Assembly (NCBI RefSeq): GCF_030758615.1
Contig: NZ_CP132381.1
Span: 434,001-498,000 of the forward strand
Direction of reading: 5' to 3'
DNA: 64,000 nt
Source: Gilliamella apis
Lineage (GTDB): Bacteria; Pseudomonadota; Gammaproteobacteria; Enterobacterales; Orbaceae
Shown one piece after another: positions 19,946-29,447 of this stretch. The notes beneath the pieces are model-generated. The model saw only the letters and a list, made by a program, of their open reading frames with translations. It searched no databases and was not told where the DNA came from. Every line of letters starts with the position of its first letter. Position 1 is the first letter of the stretch. The translations under genes and the position numbers were made by a program.

Positions 19946-21265
19946 TTAGCCAAAAATAGATTTATTAACAATATTTTCTAATTGTTCTTGTGCACCGCTA
20001 CGTGCTTTAGGTTGCAGATTATTTACAAGACTATATTGTGCAATTTCTTGTAGGGACATATTCCCTTGTAAAATATCTTTACCTAAATTTTTGTCCCAAT
20101 CGGCATAACGCTCAGCCACTTTTTGATTTAATAGTTTATCTTCAATCATTTTCGCTGCACATTTTAATGATAATGCCATAGTATCGATAGCACCAATATG
20201 CCCATGAAATACATCATATTTATCAATGCTTTGTCGTCTTATTTTGGCATCAAAGTTAAGTCCACCAGTGGTAAATCCGCCACTTTTTAATATTTCATAC
20301 ATAACTAGTGTGTTTTCCTCGACACTATTCGGAAATTGATCTGTATCCCAGCCCAATTGTGGATCTCCTCGATTAGCATCAAGTGAACCAAATATATCTA
20401 AGGCAATAGCTGAAGCTACCTCATGTTGGAATGAATGGCCGGCAAGTGTTGCATGATTCGCTTCAATATTGACCTTGATTTCTTTTTCTAAGCCGAATTG
20501 TTTTAAAAAGCCATAAATGGTTGCAACATCATAATCATATTGATGTTTGGTTGGCTCTTGTGGTTTTGGTTCAATCAATAATGCGCCATTGAAACCAATC
20601 TTGTGTTTGTTTTCGACAACTAATTGCATAAATTTACCAAGTTGTTCTCGTTCTTGGCGTAAGTTAGTATTTAACAGCGTTTCATAACCTTCTCGACCAC
20701 CCCATAATACATAATTTTGACCACCTAACTTATGTGTAGCATTCATTGCATGGACAACTTGAGTGGCAGCACAGGCAAAAACTTCCGGATCAGGATTAGT
20801 TGCCGCGCCAGCTGCATATCTTGGATTTGTGAAACAGTTAGCCGTTCCCCATAATAAATTAACGCCAGTTTCTTGTTGCTTTTGTAACAGGATATCTGTC
20901 ATCATGGATAAATTAGAGATGTATTCTTGAATTGAATTACCTTCTGGTGCAACATCGACATCATGAAATGCATAAAAAGGAACATTCATTTTATAAAAAA
21001 ATTCAAAAGCAATATCTGCTTTTGCTTTGGCATTAGCTAGTGGATCAGCCCCTTTTTGCCACGGATAATTAAATGAATTTGCACCAAACATGTCGGTGCC
21101 AGCCCAACAAAAAGTGTGCCAATAACAGATAGAAAAGCGTAAGTGCTCAGCCATTGTTTTTCCTAAAATTATCTGCTCTGGATTGTAATGTCTGAATGCA
21201 AAAGGATTATTAGTTTGTGTTCCTTCGTATTTAACTCTTTCTATTTTTTCATAATATTGACTCAT
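19946..21265 (-). CDS. xylA: Xylose isomerase
   Basis: XylA (439 residues, E. coli 440) converts D-xylose to D-xylulose. It is the class II, longer form. The TIM-barrel metal-site motifs [43 protein letters not shown] and [17 protein letters not shown] are all intact. An AGAGGT ribosome binding site precedes the ATG. It starts the xylAB operon, with a CRP-like site ~160 bp upstream. No xylose transporter (xylE or xylFGH) lies in the window. Confidence 0.97.
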   Translation of the reverse strand: MSQYYEKIERVKYEGTQTNNPFAFRHYNPEQIILGKTMAEHLRFSICYWHTFCWAGTDMFGANSFNYPWQKGADPLANAKAKADIAFEFFYKMNVPFYAFHDVDVAPEGNSIQEYISNLSMMTDILLQKQQETGVNLLWGTANCFTNPRYAAGAATNPDPEVFACAATQVVHAMNATHKLGGQNYVLWGGREGYETLLNTNLRQEREQLGKFMQLVVENKHKIGFNGALLIEPKPQEPTKHQYDYDVATIYGFLKQFGLEKEIKVNIEANHATLAGHSFQHEVASAIALDIFGSLDANRGDPQLGWDTDQFPNSVEENTLVMYEILKSGGFTTGGLNFDAKIRRQSIDKYDVFHGHIGAIDTMALSLKCAAKMIEDKLLNQKVAERYADWDKNLGKDILQGNMSLQEIAQYSLVNNLQPKARSGAQEQLENIVNKSIFG

Positions 21266-21424
21266 AATGTACCTCTAAATACCATTAATTAACTTAAAAT
21301 CTATATATTGGTTACTAAGTTTTCTGGATAACTAAACGTTGCTAAATCAGGTAATCAATATGCATGAGTTTTAACAACAACAACAATTACTAAATTTTGT
21401 AGCGATTTTATGTTTTTTGTTTTT

Positions 21425-21440
21425 TGTGACGCAGATCAAA
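21425..21440 (-). promoter_or_regulatory. CRP-like site upstream of xylA
   Basis: TGTGA-CGCAGA-TCAAA matches TGTGA-N6-TCACA with the second half degenerate. It lies 160 bp upstream of xylA, where cAMP-CRP would help XylR activate the operon as in E. coli. No clear XylR direct repeat was identified by eye. Confidence 0.5.
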
Positions 21441-21524
21441 TTCTATAAAGGGTTTAAAGAAGGTAAAATGATTGTTGTAGTCTGTTTGATATTTCAGATG
21501 AAATAATTTTATGGGGGGAAGAAG

Positions 21525-21554
21525 CTATTTCTACCATGTTAATGGTAGAAATAG
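21525..21554 (-). terminator. Hairpin after the purine permease gene
   Basis: CTATTTCTACCAT (21525-21537), GTTA and ATGGTAGAAATAG (21542-21554) form a perfect 13-bp stem 10 bp past the permease stop. A U run is absent on the minus strand, so it may be a 3' end-protecting hairpin. Confidence 0.6.
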
Positions 21555-21564
21555 TTTGATGAAA

Positions 21565-22875
21565 TTAATGATGATCGATAAAGATGAATTTTAAAGCAAA
21601 CAGTAGTGCAAAAACTATCACACAAAGATTTAATTCTTTAAATTTTCCAGTAAATGTTTTCAATATTACATAAGAGATAAAGCCAAGTGCGACTCCTTCA
21701 GTAATAGCAAAAGCAAATGGCATCATTAATGCGGTAATAAATGCTGGTGTTGCATCAGTTAAATCAGACCAGTTAACTTTCATTAAACTTGATACCATTA
21801 AGATACCAACAAAAATTAGTGCACCTGATGTGGCATAAGGCGGTACTAAATGTGCTAAAGGTGATAAGAAAGTCATCATTAAAAATAATAAGCCAACCAC
21901 CACAGCAGTTAAGCCAGTACGTCCACCAACTGAAATGCCAGCGGAACTTTCAATGTAAGTTAATACAGATGAAGTACCAAATAACCCACCTAGTGAAGAG
22001 CTGAAACTATCAATTAATAAAGCTTGACGCATTTTAGGAAAACGACCTTTTTCGTCAGAAAGTCCTGCTTTATCGGTTAAAGCTAAAATAGTACCCGATG
22101 AATCAAACAAGCTGACAATCATTACTGAAAAGATTACCCCGAGGATACCAATATTCAGTGAACCAGCAAGGTCAACATGGCCAACAACGCTGCCAACACT
22201 CGGTGGAACGGCTGCAATTCCTTGATAACTAATATTTGGATCAAGCCATAGTGCTAGTAGGGTCACGACAAGAATAGAAACTAACACGGCAGCATGAAAA
22301 TTGCGGGTAGCAAGGATAACGATAATAAAAAATCCAAGCGAACCTAATAAGACTTTAAGTGACAAAATATTGCCTAAGGTTAGTAATGTAGCTGGCGATG
22401 CGACCACAATACCCATATTTTGGAATCCCATAAAAGCAATAAATAAGCCAATACCAGCACTAATACCAGCGCGTAAACATTGTGGAATATGTTCAATTAA
22501 CCAATGGCGGACTTTAAATAGTGATAATGCAAAAAAGACCAATGATCCCCAAAATATCGCTCCCATCCCAACTTGCCAAGAATAGCCCATTGCACCGCAT
22601 ATTCCATAAGCAAAAAAGACATTTAGCCCCATGGCAGGTGCTAAAGCAATCGGTAGATTGGCAAATAATCCCATCATAATTGTCGCAAAAGCGGTGACAA
22701 CACAAGTTAGGACAAACACTGCTGATTTATCCATTCCTGTTGCAGATAAGATTGAAGGATTAACAAAGATGATATAAACCATGGTTAAAAAGGTGGTACA
22801 ACCGGCGATAAATTCGGTACTAGGGGTGGTTTTTTTCTCTTTTAATTGAAAGATTTTTTCGAATAGTGAATTCAT
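21565..22875 (-). CDS. ghxP: Guanine/hypoxanthine-type purine permease, NCS2 AzgA-like family
   Basis: This 436-residue inner-membrane protein is a proton-coupled purine base importer with about 12-14 hydrophobic segments. It matches the E. coli GhxP/GhxQ/AdeP group: STEFIAGCTTFLTMVYIIFVNP at the start (spanning ~19-40), the ANLPIALAPAMGLNVFFAY segment, LFDSSGTILALTDKAGL (NCS2 motif) and SSAGISVGGRTGLTAVVVG. My recollection of GhxP is closer than that of AdeP, but adenine cannot be excluded. It is a single-gene transcript with a long leader able to form two competing hairpins. Confidence 0.88.
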   Translation of the reverse strand: MNSLFEKIFQLKEKKTTPSTEFIAGCTTFLTMVYIIFVNPSILSATGMDKSAVFVLTCVVTAFATIMMGLFANLPIALAPAMGLNVFFAYGICGAMGYSWQVGMGAIFWGSLVFFALSLFKVRHWLIEHIPQCLRAGISAGIGLFIAFMGFQNMGIVVASPATLLTLGNILSLKVLLGSLGFFIIVILATRNFHAAVLVSILVVTLLALWLDPNISYQGIAAVPPSVGSVVGHVDLAGSLNIGILGVIFSVMIVSLFDSSGTILALTDKAGLSDEKGRFPKMRQALLIDSFSSSLGGLFGTSSVLTYIESSAGISVGGRTGLTAVVVGLLFLMMTFLSPLAHLVPPYATSGALIFVGILMVSSLMKVNWSDLTDATPAFITALMMPFAFAITEGVALGFISYVILKTFTGKFKELNLCVIVFALLFALKFIFIDHH

Positions 22876-22924
22876 AAATTAAAGCCCAATTTAGGTTGAT
22901 AGTGATCCATTTTGATATAATTTT

Positions 22925-22996
22925 ATATCTTTATTTTTACCGAAGTGAATTTACGGTAAAAATAAAAAAGATATAAAGTGATTACTTCATATCTTT
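22925..22996 (-). promoter_or_regulatory. Leader with two mutually exclusive hairpins before the purine permease
   Basis: In the minus-strand RNA the first stem pairs the complements of 22984-22996 and 22967-22979 (13 bp with one G-U, loop of 4), followed by a UUUUUUAUUUUU tract. The second stem pairs 22954-22974 with 22925-22942 (18 bp with a 3-nt bulge). The ATATCTTT segment is used in both. This resembles a terminator and antiterminator. It lies 50 nt before the start codon. No known purine riboswitch core was recognised. Confidence 0.4.
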
Positions 22997-23165
22997 AAAA
23001 AACGTAAAAACACTGCGCTATTATTGCCAGTAATTTATTTTGGTCAAGCGTTATTCTAAATAACAAATAGCATTTTATTAGTGATCAATTATGCTTATAA
23101 CTTAGTGCTAACATAGTTTTTAGCTATTTAATGGTACACTGGATAAGATGCTGATTATCAATAGA

Positions 23166-24740
23166 TTAGTTAGCCAAAACATCTAATTTATTTTTAGTAA
23201 TTTTTACTTTTAAAATCCGATGACTTTCAATCTCGGCGACTTCAAATAGATAGTCACCAATCTGTATGGTTTCACCAACATTGAGTAGATGTTGGGCTTT
23301 TTCCATCAATAATCCCGCAAGGGTATGATATTCTCGCTTATCATCAATCGGAATCGGTACAAATCTTACTAATTCTTCTACTGGGATATAGCCATTTGCA
23401 ATCCAACTATCATCATCTAAACATTGGATGTCATGTTTAGCATCGATCTCTTCTTCTTCAGTTGGAAAGTCACCGGCAATGGTTTCAATAACATCGGTCA
23501 CTGACACCACACCTTGCATTGATCCAAATTCATCAACCACAAAAGCAAAGTGCGTTTTGGCTTTTTTGAATTGTTCCAGCGCTACAAGTAAAGATACTGT
23601 TTCAGGAAAAATTAATGGTTGTTTGATTAATGAATTAATATCAAAGGGTTGTTTATTTTGTAAAATATCTTTTAACAGATCATTAACTTGAATGATACCT
23701 AATGGTTCATCAATTGAAGCATTATCAGTCACTACTAAACGTGAATGAGGATTGTCAAAAATTTCTTTTAATATTACTTCTCGATCATCATTGATATTGA
23801 CCATATCAACATCTAATCGAGATGTCATGATACTGCTTACTGAACGTTGAGCTAAACCTAATACTCGCTCAACCATGTTTAATTCTTGATGATTAAATAC
23901 TGAAGTTTTTTTATTATTATCAGATACCACATCAATGGTATGGCTATCAGGATCTTCTTCAGCATCGCCTTTAAGTAAATGTAAAATAGCTTCGGCGGTG
24001 CGTTCGCGTAGAGGTTTTTTGTTTAATGCTTTTCGACGGTTAAATATGGCTAGTTGATTAAAGAATTCAATCATAATCGAGAAGCCGATAGCTGCATATA
24101 AATAGCCTTTTGGAATGACAAAACCGAAACCTTCGGCAACCAAACTAAAGCCAATCATCAATAAAAAGCTTAAACATAAAATAACAATCGTTGGATGAGA
24201 GTTAACAAAATAGGCTAATGGTTTACTTGCCACCATCATAATCGCAATGGCGATACAAACTGCGATAATCATAACGGGTATATGGTCAACCATTCCCACT
24301 GCAGTAATGACTGAATCAAGTGAGAATACGGCATCAAGTACCACGATTTGTGCAACAACAGTCCAAAAATGTGAGGTTTTTTTCGGTTTTCCATCCTCGT
24401 GTGATGCACCTTCTAAACGCTCATTGAGTTCCATTGTCGCTTTAAACAGCAAAAATATTCCGCCAAGCAACATAATTAATTGCCGAGCATTGAAACTAAT
24501 ACCTGATATAGAAAATAGTGGGGTGGTGAGAGTAACTAACCAGCCAGTAAACATTAATAACAATATTCGGGTTATTAATGCAAAAGCAAGGCCTGTAATG
24601 CGTGCTTTATCTCGTTGTTGAGGCGGAAGTTTCTCCGCAAGAATGGCAATAAAAACAATGTTATCAATGCCAAGGACGATTTCAAGTACAACTAGAGTGG
24701 ATAAACCAATCCAGATTGTAGGATCCATGATCCATTCCAT
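23166..24740 (-). CDS. yoaE: TerC-family membrane protein with CBS and CorC/HlyC domains (YoaE/YegH-like)
   Basis: This 524-residue protein has an N-terminal TerC transporter-like module of about seven membrane segments (~1-240). Its two acidic motifs [13 protein letters not shown] (~20-32) and [13 protein letters not shown] (~135-147) are typical of the TerC metal-binding pair. Cytoplasmic CBS domains (~300-420, with [10 protein letters not shown] and [19 protein letters not shown]) and a C-terminal CorC_HlyC domain (~440-520) follow. E. coli YoaE and YegH share this architecture. The function is thought to be in metal ion, perhaps Mn2+, homeostasis, but is not established. It lies 143 bp after trkH on the same strand. 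Confidence 0.85.
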   Translation of the reverse strand: MEWIMDPTIWIGLSTLVVLEIVLGIDNIVFIAILAEKLPPQQRDKARITGLAFALITRILLLMFTGWLVTLTTPLFSISGISFNARQLIMLLGGIFLLFKATMELNERLEGASHEDGKPKKTSHFWTVVAQIVVLDAVFSLDSVITAVGMVDHIPVMIIAVCIAIAIMMVASKPLAYFVNSHPTIVILCLSFLLMIGFSLVAEGFGFVIPKGYLYAAIGFSIMIEFFNQLAIFNRRKALNKKPLRERTAEAILHLLKGDAEEDPDSHTIDVVSDNNKKTSVFNHQELNMVERVLGLAQRSVSSIMTSRLDVDMVNINDDREVILKEIFDNPHSRLVVTDNASIDEPLGIIQVNDLLKDILQNKQPFDINSLIKQPLIFPETVSLLVALEQFKKAKTHFAFVVDEFGSMQGVVSVTDVIETIAGDFPTEEEEIDAKHDIQCLDDDSWIANGYIPVEELVRFVPIPIDDKREYHTLAGLLMEKAQHLLNVGETIQIGDYLFEVAEIESHRILKVKITKNKLDVLAN

Positions 24741-24883
24741 ATGTCAGGTGATTACCTCTAATGATCACAGCACATGCTGCTTAGTAATTCTGTCTGTAAT
24801 TAGCAAAATAATCAATAAAATATTTAAATTTTTGACTATTTTATGGAAAATTGTTGATTAAAAGCCTTTATTAGGCGTAAAAA

Positions 24884-26332
24884 TTAACTTCGCCAGAATG
24901 TCGGCGTGAATAAAACTAATAAAGTAAATATTTCTAGTCGACCAAATAACATGTCAACGACCATGACCCATTTCACCATATCACTGACATGAGCAAAATT
25001 ATCACTGACACTACCAAGGCCAACGCCTAAATTATTTAGCGATGAAGCAACGATATAAAATGAGTCAGTTGCATCAATTCCTGTTGCCATAATAATAAAC
25101 AAACTCACTAAAAATACTAATGCATAGGCAGAAAAGAATCCCCATACCGCTTCAATGATACGTTCTGGTACCACACGATTATTGAGTTTTAAGGTATAAA
25201 TTGCATTAGGGTGAATAAGTCGTTTTAACTCTCGTGAACCTTGCATAAATAGTAGTAGTACCCGAACAACTTTTAGTCCACCACCAGTAGAACCAGCACA
25301 GCCACCAATAAACGAAGCACATAATAAAAAGATGGGTAATGACGATGGCCAAGTATTAATATCGTCGACGGTAAAGCCTACTGTTGCTGAAACAGACACG
25401 ACTTGTAAAACAATTTTGTCGACACTAAGATGGCGTTGTGGCTGATAAATATAGATCACTAAAGCGCAGATAATAATTAAGATAAGCAGAATAAAGATAA
25501 AGGTTCTAAATTCTTGATCACGCCAATACACTTTCACTGAGATACCATTTAACGCAGCAAAATGTAGAGCAAAATTACATCCTGACAAAATGAGGAACAA
25601 GGTAACAATATAGTTAATTGTTGCACTATTAAAATAAGCTAAATTGTTATCGTGGGTAGAAAAACCACCCATTGATATCGTTGAAAAGCTATGTGAAATA
25701 GCATCAAAGATATCCATTCCAGCACACCACAAACTTATTGCACATAAGGTAGTGAGTAAAATGTAAATCGACCAAAGTGTTTTGGCTGTTTCGGCAATAC
25801 GTGGTCGCATTTTACTGTCTTTTTGAGGACCAGGAATTTCAGCACGATAGAGCTGCATACCCCCGACTCCTAATAATGGTAAAATTGCAACCGCAAGTAC
25901 GATGATCCCCATACCGCCTAACCATTGCAGCATTTGACGATAGAAAAGTAGCGCTTTGGGTAAATGATCCAAATTGACAATCGTAGTGGCGCCAGTGGTT
26001 GTTAATCCAGAAAAAGACTCAAAAAAAGCTGTGGTTAAATTAAGATTGATATGATTATCAAATAGGAACGGGAATGCGCCAATAGTGCCTAAAACGACCC
26101 AAAATAATACAACAATGAAAAAGCCTTCTCGAGTACTTAATTCATGGCGTTGATGACGATTAGGAAACCACAATAACACACCTAAAATTAATGCTGCGAA
26201 AAATGAACGAACAAAAATAGCACCAGCACCGTCACGATATATTAACGCCACTAGTGCAGGTATTAACATAAATACTGACAATAGTGATATTAATAAACCG
26301 ATAATTCTTATAATCGAGCGCCAATGCATCAT
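24884..26332 (-). CDS. trkH: Trk potassium uptake protein TrkH
   Basis: TrkH (482 residues, E. coli 483) is the K+-translocating inner-membrane subunit that works with TrkA. Four pore loops are visible: LTTTGATT (~108-115), SMGGFSTH (~220-227), GGCAGSTGGG (~315-324) and NNLGVGLGSV (~430-439). The last differs from NNLGPGLG in E. coli by one residue. The conserved arginine-containing helix before the end is retained. It lies 12 bp downstream of djlA, completing a parE-parC-djlA-trkH unit. trkA is not nearby. A weak GCCT/AGGC hairpin with U run follows. Confidence 0.95.
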   Translation of the reverse strand: MMHWRSIIRIIGLLISLLSVFMLIPALVALIYRDGAGAIFVRSFFAALILGVLLWFPNRHQRHELSTREGFFIVVLFWVVLGTIGAFPFLFDNHINLNLTTAFFESFSGLTTTGATTIVNLDHLPKALLFYRQMLQWLGGMGIIVLAVAILPLLGVGGMQLYRAEIPGPQKDSKMRPRIAETAKTLWSIYILLTTLCAISLWCAGMDIFDAISHSFSTISMGGFSTHDNNLAYFNSATINYIVTLFLILSGCNFALHFAALNGISVKVYWRDQEFRTFIFILLILIIICALVIYIYQPQRHLSVDKIVLQVVSVSATVGFTVDDINTWPSSLPIFLLCASFIGGCAGSTGGGLKVVRVLLLFMQGSRELKRLIHPNAIYTLKLNNRVVPERIIEAVWGFFSAYALVFLVSLFIIMATGIDATDSFYIVASSLNNLGVGLGSVSDNFAHVSDMVKWVMVVDMLFGRLEIFTLLVLFTPTFWRS

Positions 26333-26344
26333 ATATAGTAATCT

Positions 26345-27190
26345 CTATTTAAAGCCACGTGATGATTTTATAAGATCGTAAGCAGCTTGAATTTCTTGTG
26401 CTCGCTTTTTGGCTGCTTCTAACATCTCTTTTGGTAAGCCTTTGGATACCAATTTGTCTGGATGATGTTCATTCATTAATTTACGATAGGCTCTTTTTAT
26501 TTCAGAAATTTCAGCAGATGAATTTATTCCTAATATTTTATAAGCATTTGCTAAATCTGATTGCATAGTACTGCTTTGGGAACCATTATAATTATGATTT
26601 TGTTGATATTGATGTTGACTGTTTTGTTGATTGTACTGATATTCTTGACGGAAATGAAAGCTTCCCATCATCATTTGAATATATATTGCCATTTGCGGCC
26701 GTGGAATACGAAACTCATCGGCAACAATGAAAAGAATCTCCGATTCTTTGTCATCTAAATGACCATCAACTAAAGCAGCTTGAATTAATTGTTCGCAAAA
26801 GATATTTAAGACATTACGTCGATAACGATATTGGTGATATAACTCACTTAATCGTGATCGAAGTGGGTAATCACTCGCTTTACCACGATTGAATGATTCT
26901 TGCGCTAATTGACGACTTGTCGCATCAAGTTGAAGACGATCCATAACTTGCCGAGCCAGATTAATATCATCACGAGTAACAACCCCTTTAGCTTTACTTA
27001 AATGCCCTAATACTTCAAAAACAACCGTTAAGTATAAGTTTGGATTAGATTGTGTCCTTTTCTCAGTCAATTTATTACCAAATGCTTGATATAGCATTGG
27101 GCCAATAAATAATCCGAGTATAAATCCCCACCCAGATTTTAATACTGAACTCAGTATTAAACCGGTAATAATGGACCAGATCAAAGACAT
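26345..27190 (-). CDS. djlA: DjlA, membrane-anchored J-domain co-chaperone
   Basis: DjlA (281 residues) is a type III inner-membrane DnaJ protein that stimulates DnaK and in E. coli activates the Rcs phosphorelay. A single N-terminal glycine-containing membrane segment (~5-35) has the usual IGPMLYQAFGNKL edge. A TerB-like helical domain (~60-170) follows, then a low-complexity Gln/Asn/Tyr linker (~185-205). The C-terminal J domain (~213-281) has the HPDK motif in NEHHPDKLV. It starts 1 nt after parC and precedes trkH by 12 bp. Confidence 0.93.
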   Translation of the reverse strand: MSLIWSIITGLILSSVLKSGWGFILGLFIGPMLYQAFGNKLTEKRTQSNPNLYLTVVFEVLGHLSKAKGVVTRDDINLARQVMDRLQLDATSRQLAQESFNRGKASDYPLRSRLSELYHQYRYRRNVLNIFCEQLIQAALVDGHLDDKESEILFIVADEFRIPRPQMAIYIQMMMGSFHFRQEYQYNQQNSQHQYQQNHNYNGSQSSTMQSDLANAYKILGINSSAEISEIKRAYRKLMNEHHPDKLVSKGLPKEMLEAAKKRAQEIQAAYDLIKSSRGFK

Positions 27191-27191
27191 A

Positions 27192-29420
27192 TTATTCGTT
27201 TACCTCAATTCGATCTATTTTTTGCAATCCACGTGGTAATGATGTGCCTTTACGAGCACGCTCCGCTCTAAATTTTTGTAAATCAGCTGGATAAAGTGTA
27301 AGTTTGCGTTTACCAACATATAGAGTTATAGATGTTTCTGGTGTTATCAACATCATATAAGCTAGGCTATCATCGCTACCAGAGAGTGAAATAATTTTAT
27401 TGCCTTTACCTTTAGATAATTCTGGTAAATCTTTTACTGGGAATATCAGCATTCTTCCTGCTTTAGTAATTGATAACAGCAAGCTTTCTTCTGATAAAAT
27501 CTCTATTGGTGCTAATACATCTGCATCTTTAGATAAATTAATCACTGCTTTACCATTACGGTTGCGGGCAATTAAATCATTAAATTGACAGATAAAACCG
27601 TATCCAGCACTCGATGCAAGTAAGAATTTTTGTTGTTCATTGCCTGACATCAATACATGTTCAATGGTTGCTCCAGCTGGTAATGCCAGTTTACCAGTAA
27701 GAGGTTCGCCTTGTCCTCTAGCTGATGGTAATGTACTTGGCTCAATAGCGTAACTGCGACCAGTTGAATCGATAAATACCACTGGTTGATTACTTTTACC
27801 TTTTGCTGCGGTTTTAAAACTATCACCTGCTTTATAACTTAATCCTACAGGATCGATATCATGGCCTTTAGCAGCTCTGACCCAACCCATTTCTGATAAT
27901 ACGATTGTAACTGGTTCAGAAGGGATTAACTCTTGTTCAGTAATTGCTTTGGCTTCACTGCGTTCGACAATTGGTGAACGACGTTCATCACCATATTTTT
28001 CAGCATCAGCTTGTAGCTCTTTTTTGATTAAATTACTTAACTTTCTTGGTGAAGCTAATAATGCTTGCAGTTGATCTCGCTCTTTAGCCAGTTCGGCTTG
28101 TTCACCTTTGATACGAATTTCTTCTAGTTTAGCTAAATGGCGGAGTTTTAATTCTAAGATAGCTTCAGCTTGTGTTTCGCTTAAGGCAAATCTCTGAATT
28201 AATTCTGCTTTTGGGTCATCTTCATGACGAATGATTTCAATTACTTCATCAATATTTAGGAAGGCAATTAATAAACCATCTAAAATATGTAGTCTTTTTA
28301 GTATTTTATCTAAGCGATAATTTAAGCGACGGGTTACGGTAATGCGTCGATATTCTAACCATTCAGTTAGGATTTCAACCAATCCTTTAACAGATGGACG
28401 ATTATCTAGTCCAATCATGTTCATATTAACACGATAGCTTTTTTCTAGATCAGTAGTGGCAAATAGATGATTCATTACTTGCTCTAGATCTACACGATTA
28501 GAACGTGGCACAATAACCAGACGAGTCGGATTTTCGTGATCGGATTCGTCACGTAAGTCTTCAATTAACGGTAGTTTTTTAGCGCGCATTTGGCTAGCAA
28601 TTTGCTCTAAAATTTTAGCACCAGAAACTTGATGTGGCAGATCAGTAATAACAATGTCGCCATCTTCTTTTTTCCAAACTGCTCGCATACGTATTGAGCC
28701 ACGGCCAGTTTTATAAATTTTGGCGATATCTTCCGGAGAGGTAATAATCTCAGCTTCTGTTGGGAAGTCAGGGCCTTTTATGTGATCCATCACTTCGCTA
28801 AGTGTTGCTTTTGGATTATCAGCTAACATAATAGCTGCATTCGCCACTTCACGAATGTTATGTGGTGGAATATCGGTTGCCATACCTACCGCAATACCGG
28901 TAGTACCGTTTAATAAGATATTCGGCAATCGAGCTGGCAACATTTTTGGCTCTTGTAATGTACCATCAAAATTTGGCGTATAGTCAACAGTGCCTTGTCC
29001 TAACTCACCTAACAATAATTCGGCATATTTTGATAGACGTGATTCGGTATAACGCATTGCAGCAAATGATTTCGGATCATCGGGTGCCCCCCAGTTTCCT
29101 TGCCCATCAACTAATGGATATCGATAAGAAAACGGTTGCGCCATTAATACCATTGCTTCATAACAGGCACTATCACCATGAGGATGGTATTTACCTAAAA
29201 CGTCACCGACAGTACGGGCTGATTTTTTAAATTTTGCTTGAGCATTTAGCCCTAATTCTGACATTGCATAAACAATGCGACGTTGTACTGGTTTTAAGCC
29301 ATCGCCAATAAACGGCAATGCGCGATCCATAATGACATACATTGAGTAGTTTAAATAGGCGCTCTCGGTAAATGTTCGTAGCGACTGAACTTCTACTCCG
29401 TCATGAGTTATTTCACTCAT
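27192..29420 (-). CDS. parC: DNA topoisomerase IV subunit A
   Basis: ParC (742 residues) provides the DNA breakage-reunion activity of topoisomerase IV for chromosome decatenation. The active-site Tyr is in [10 protein letters not shown]. The quinolone-resistance region [15 protein letters not shown] keeps Ser and Glu at the positions equal to E. coli S80 and E84, so it is the sensitive type. The C-terminal beta-pinwheel has degenerate blades such as [20 protein letters not shown] and [11 protein letters not shown]. It follows parE by 27 bp. Confidence 0.97.
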   Translation of the reverse strand: MSEITHDGVEVQSLRTFTESAYLNYSMYVIMDRALPFIGDGLKPVQRRIVYAMSELGLNAQAKFKKSARTVGDVLGKYHPHGDSACYEAMVLMAQPFSYRYPLVDGQGNWGAPDDPKSFAAMRYTESRLSKYAELLLGELGQGTVDYTPNFDGTLQEPKMLPARLPNILLNGTTGIAVGMATDIPPHNIREVANAAIMLADNPKATLSEVMDHIKGPDFPTEAEIITSPEDIAKIYKTGRGSIRMRAVWKKEDGDIVITDLPHQVSGAKILEQIASQMRAKKLPLIEDLRDESDHENPTRLVIVPRSNRVDLEQVMNHLFATTDLEKSYRVNMNMIGLDNRPSVKGLVEILTEWLEYRRITVTRRLNYRLDKILKRLHILDGLLIAFLNIDEVIEIIRHEDDPKAELIQRFALSETQAEAILELKLRHLAKLEEIRIKGEQAELAKERDQLQALLASPRKLSNLIKKELQADAEKYGDERRSPIVERSEAKAITEQELIPSEPVTIVLSEMGWVRAAKGHDIDPVGLSYKAGDSFKTAAKGKSNQPVVFIDSTGRSYAIEPSTLPSARGQGEPLTGKLALPAGATIEHVLMSGNEQQKFLLASSAGYGFICQFNDLIARNRNGKAVINLSKDADVLAPIEILSEESLLLSITKAGRMLIFPVKDLPELSKGKGNKIISLSGSDDSLAYMMLITPETSITLYVGKRKLTLYPADLQKFRAERARKGTSLPRGLQKIDRIEVNE

Positions 29421-29447
29421 TATTGTTCCTCTAAATTATTCTGTATA

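Noticed and set aside
21266..21564. XylR direct-repeat operators upstream of xylA
   Set aside because: No pair of clear repeats at the expected spacing could be found by eye, so only the CRP-like site was reported.
24741..24883. Mn-sensing yybP-ykoY riboswitch before the TerC-family gene
   Set aside because: The conserved GGGGAGTAG-type loops of that riboswitch are not present; only a short CAGCA/TGCTG hairpin is seen.
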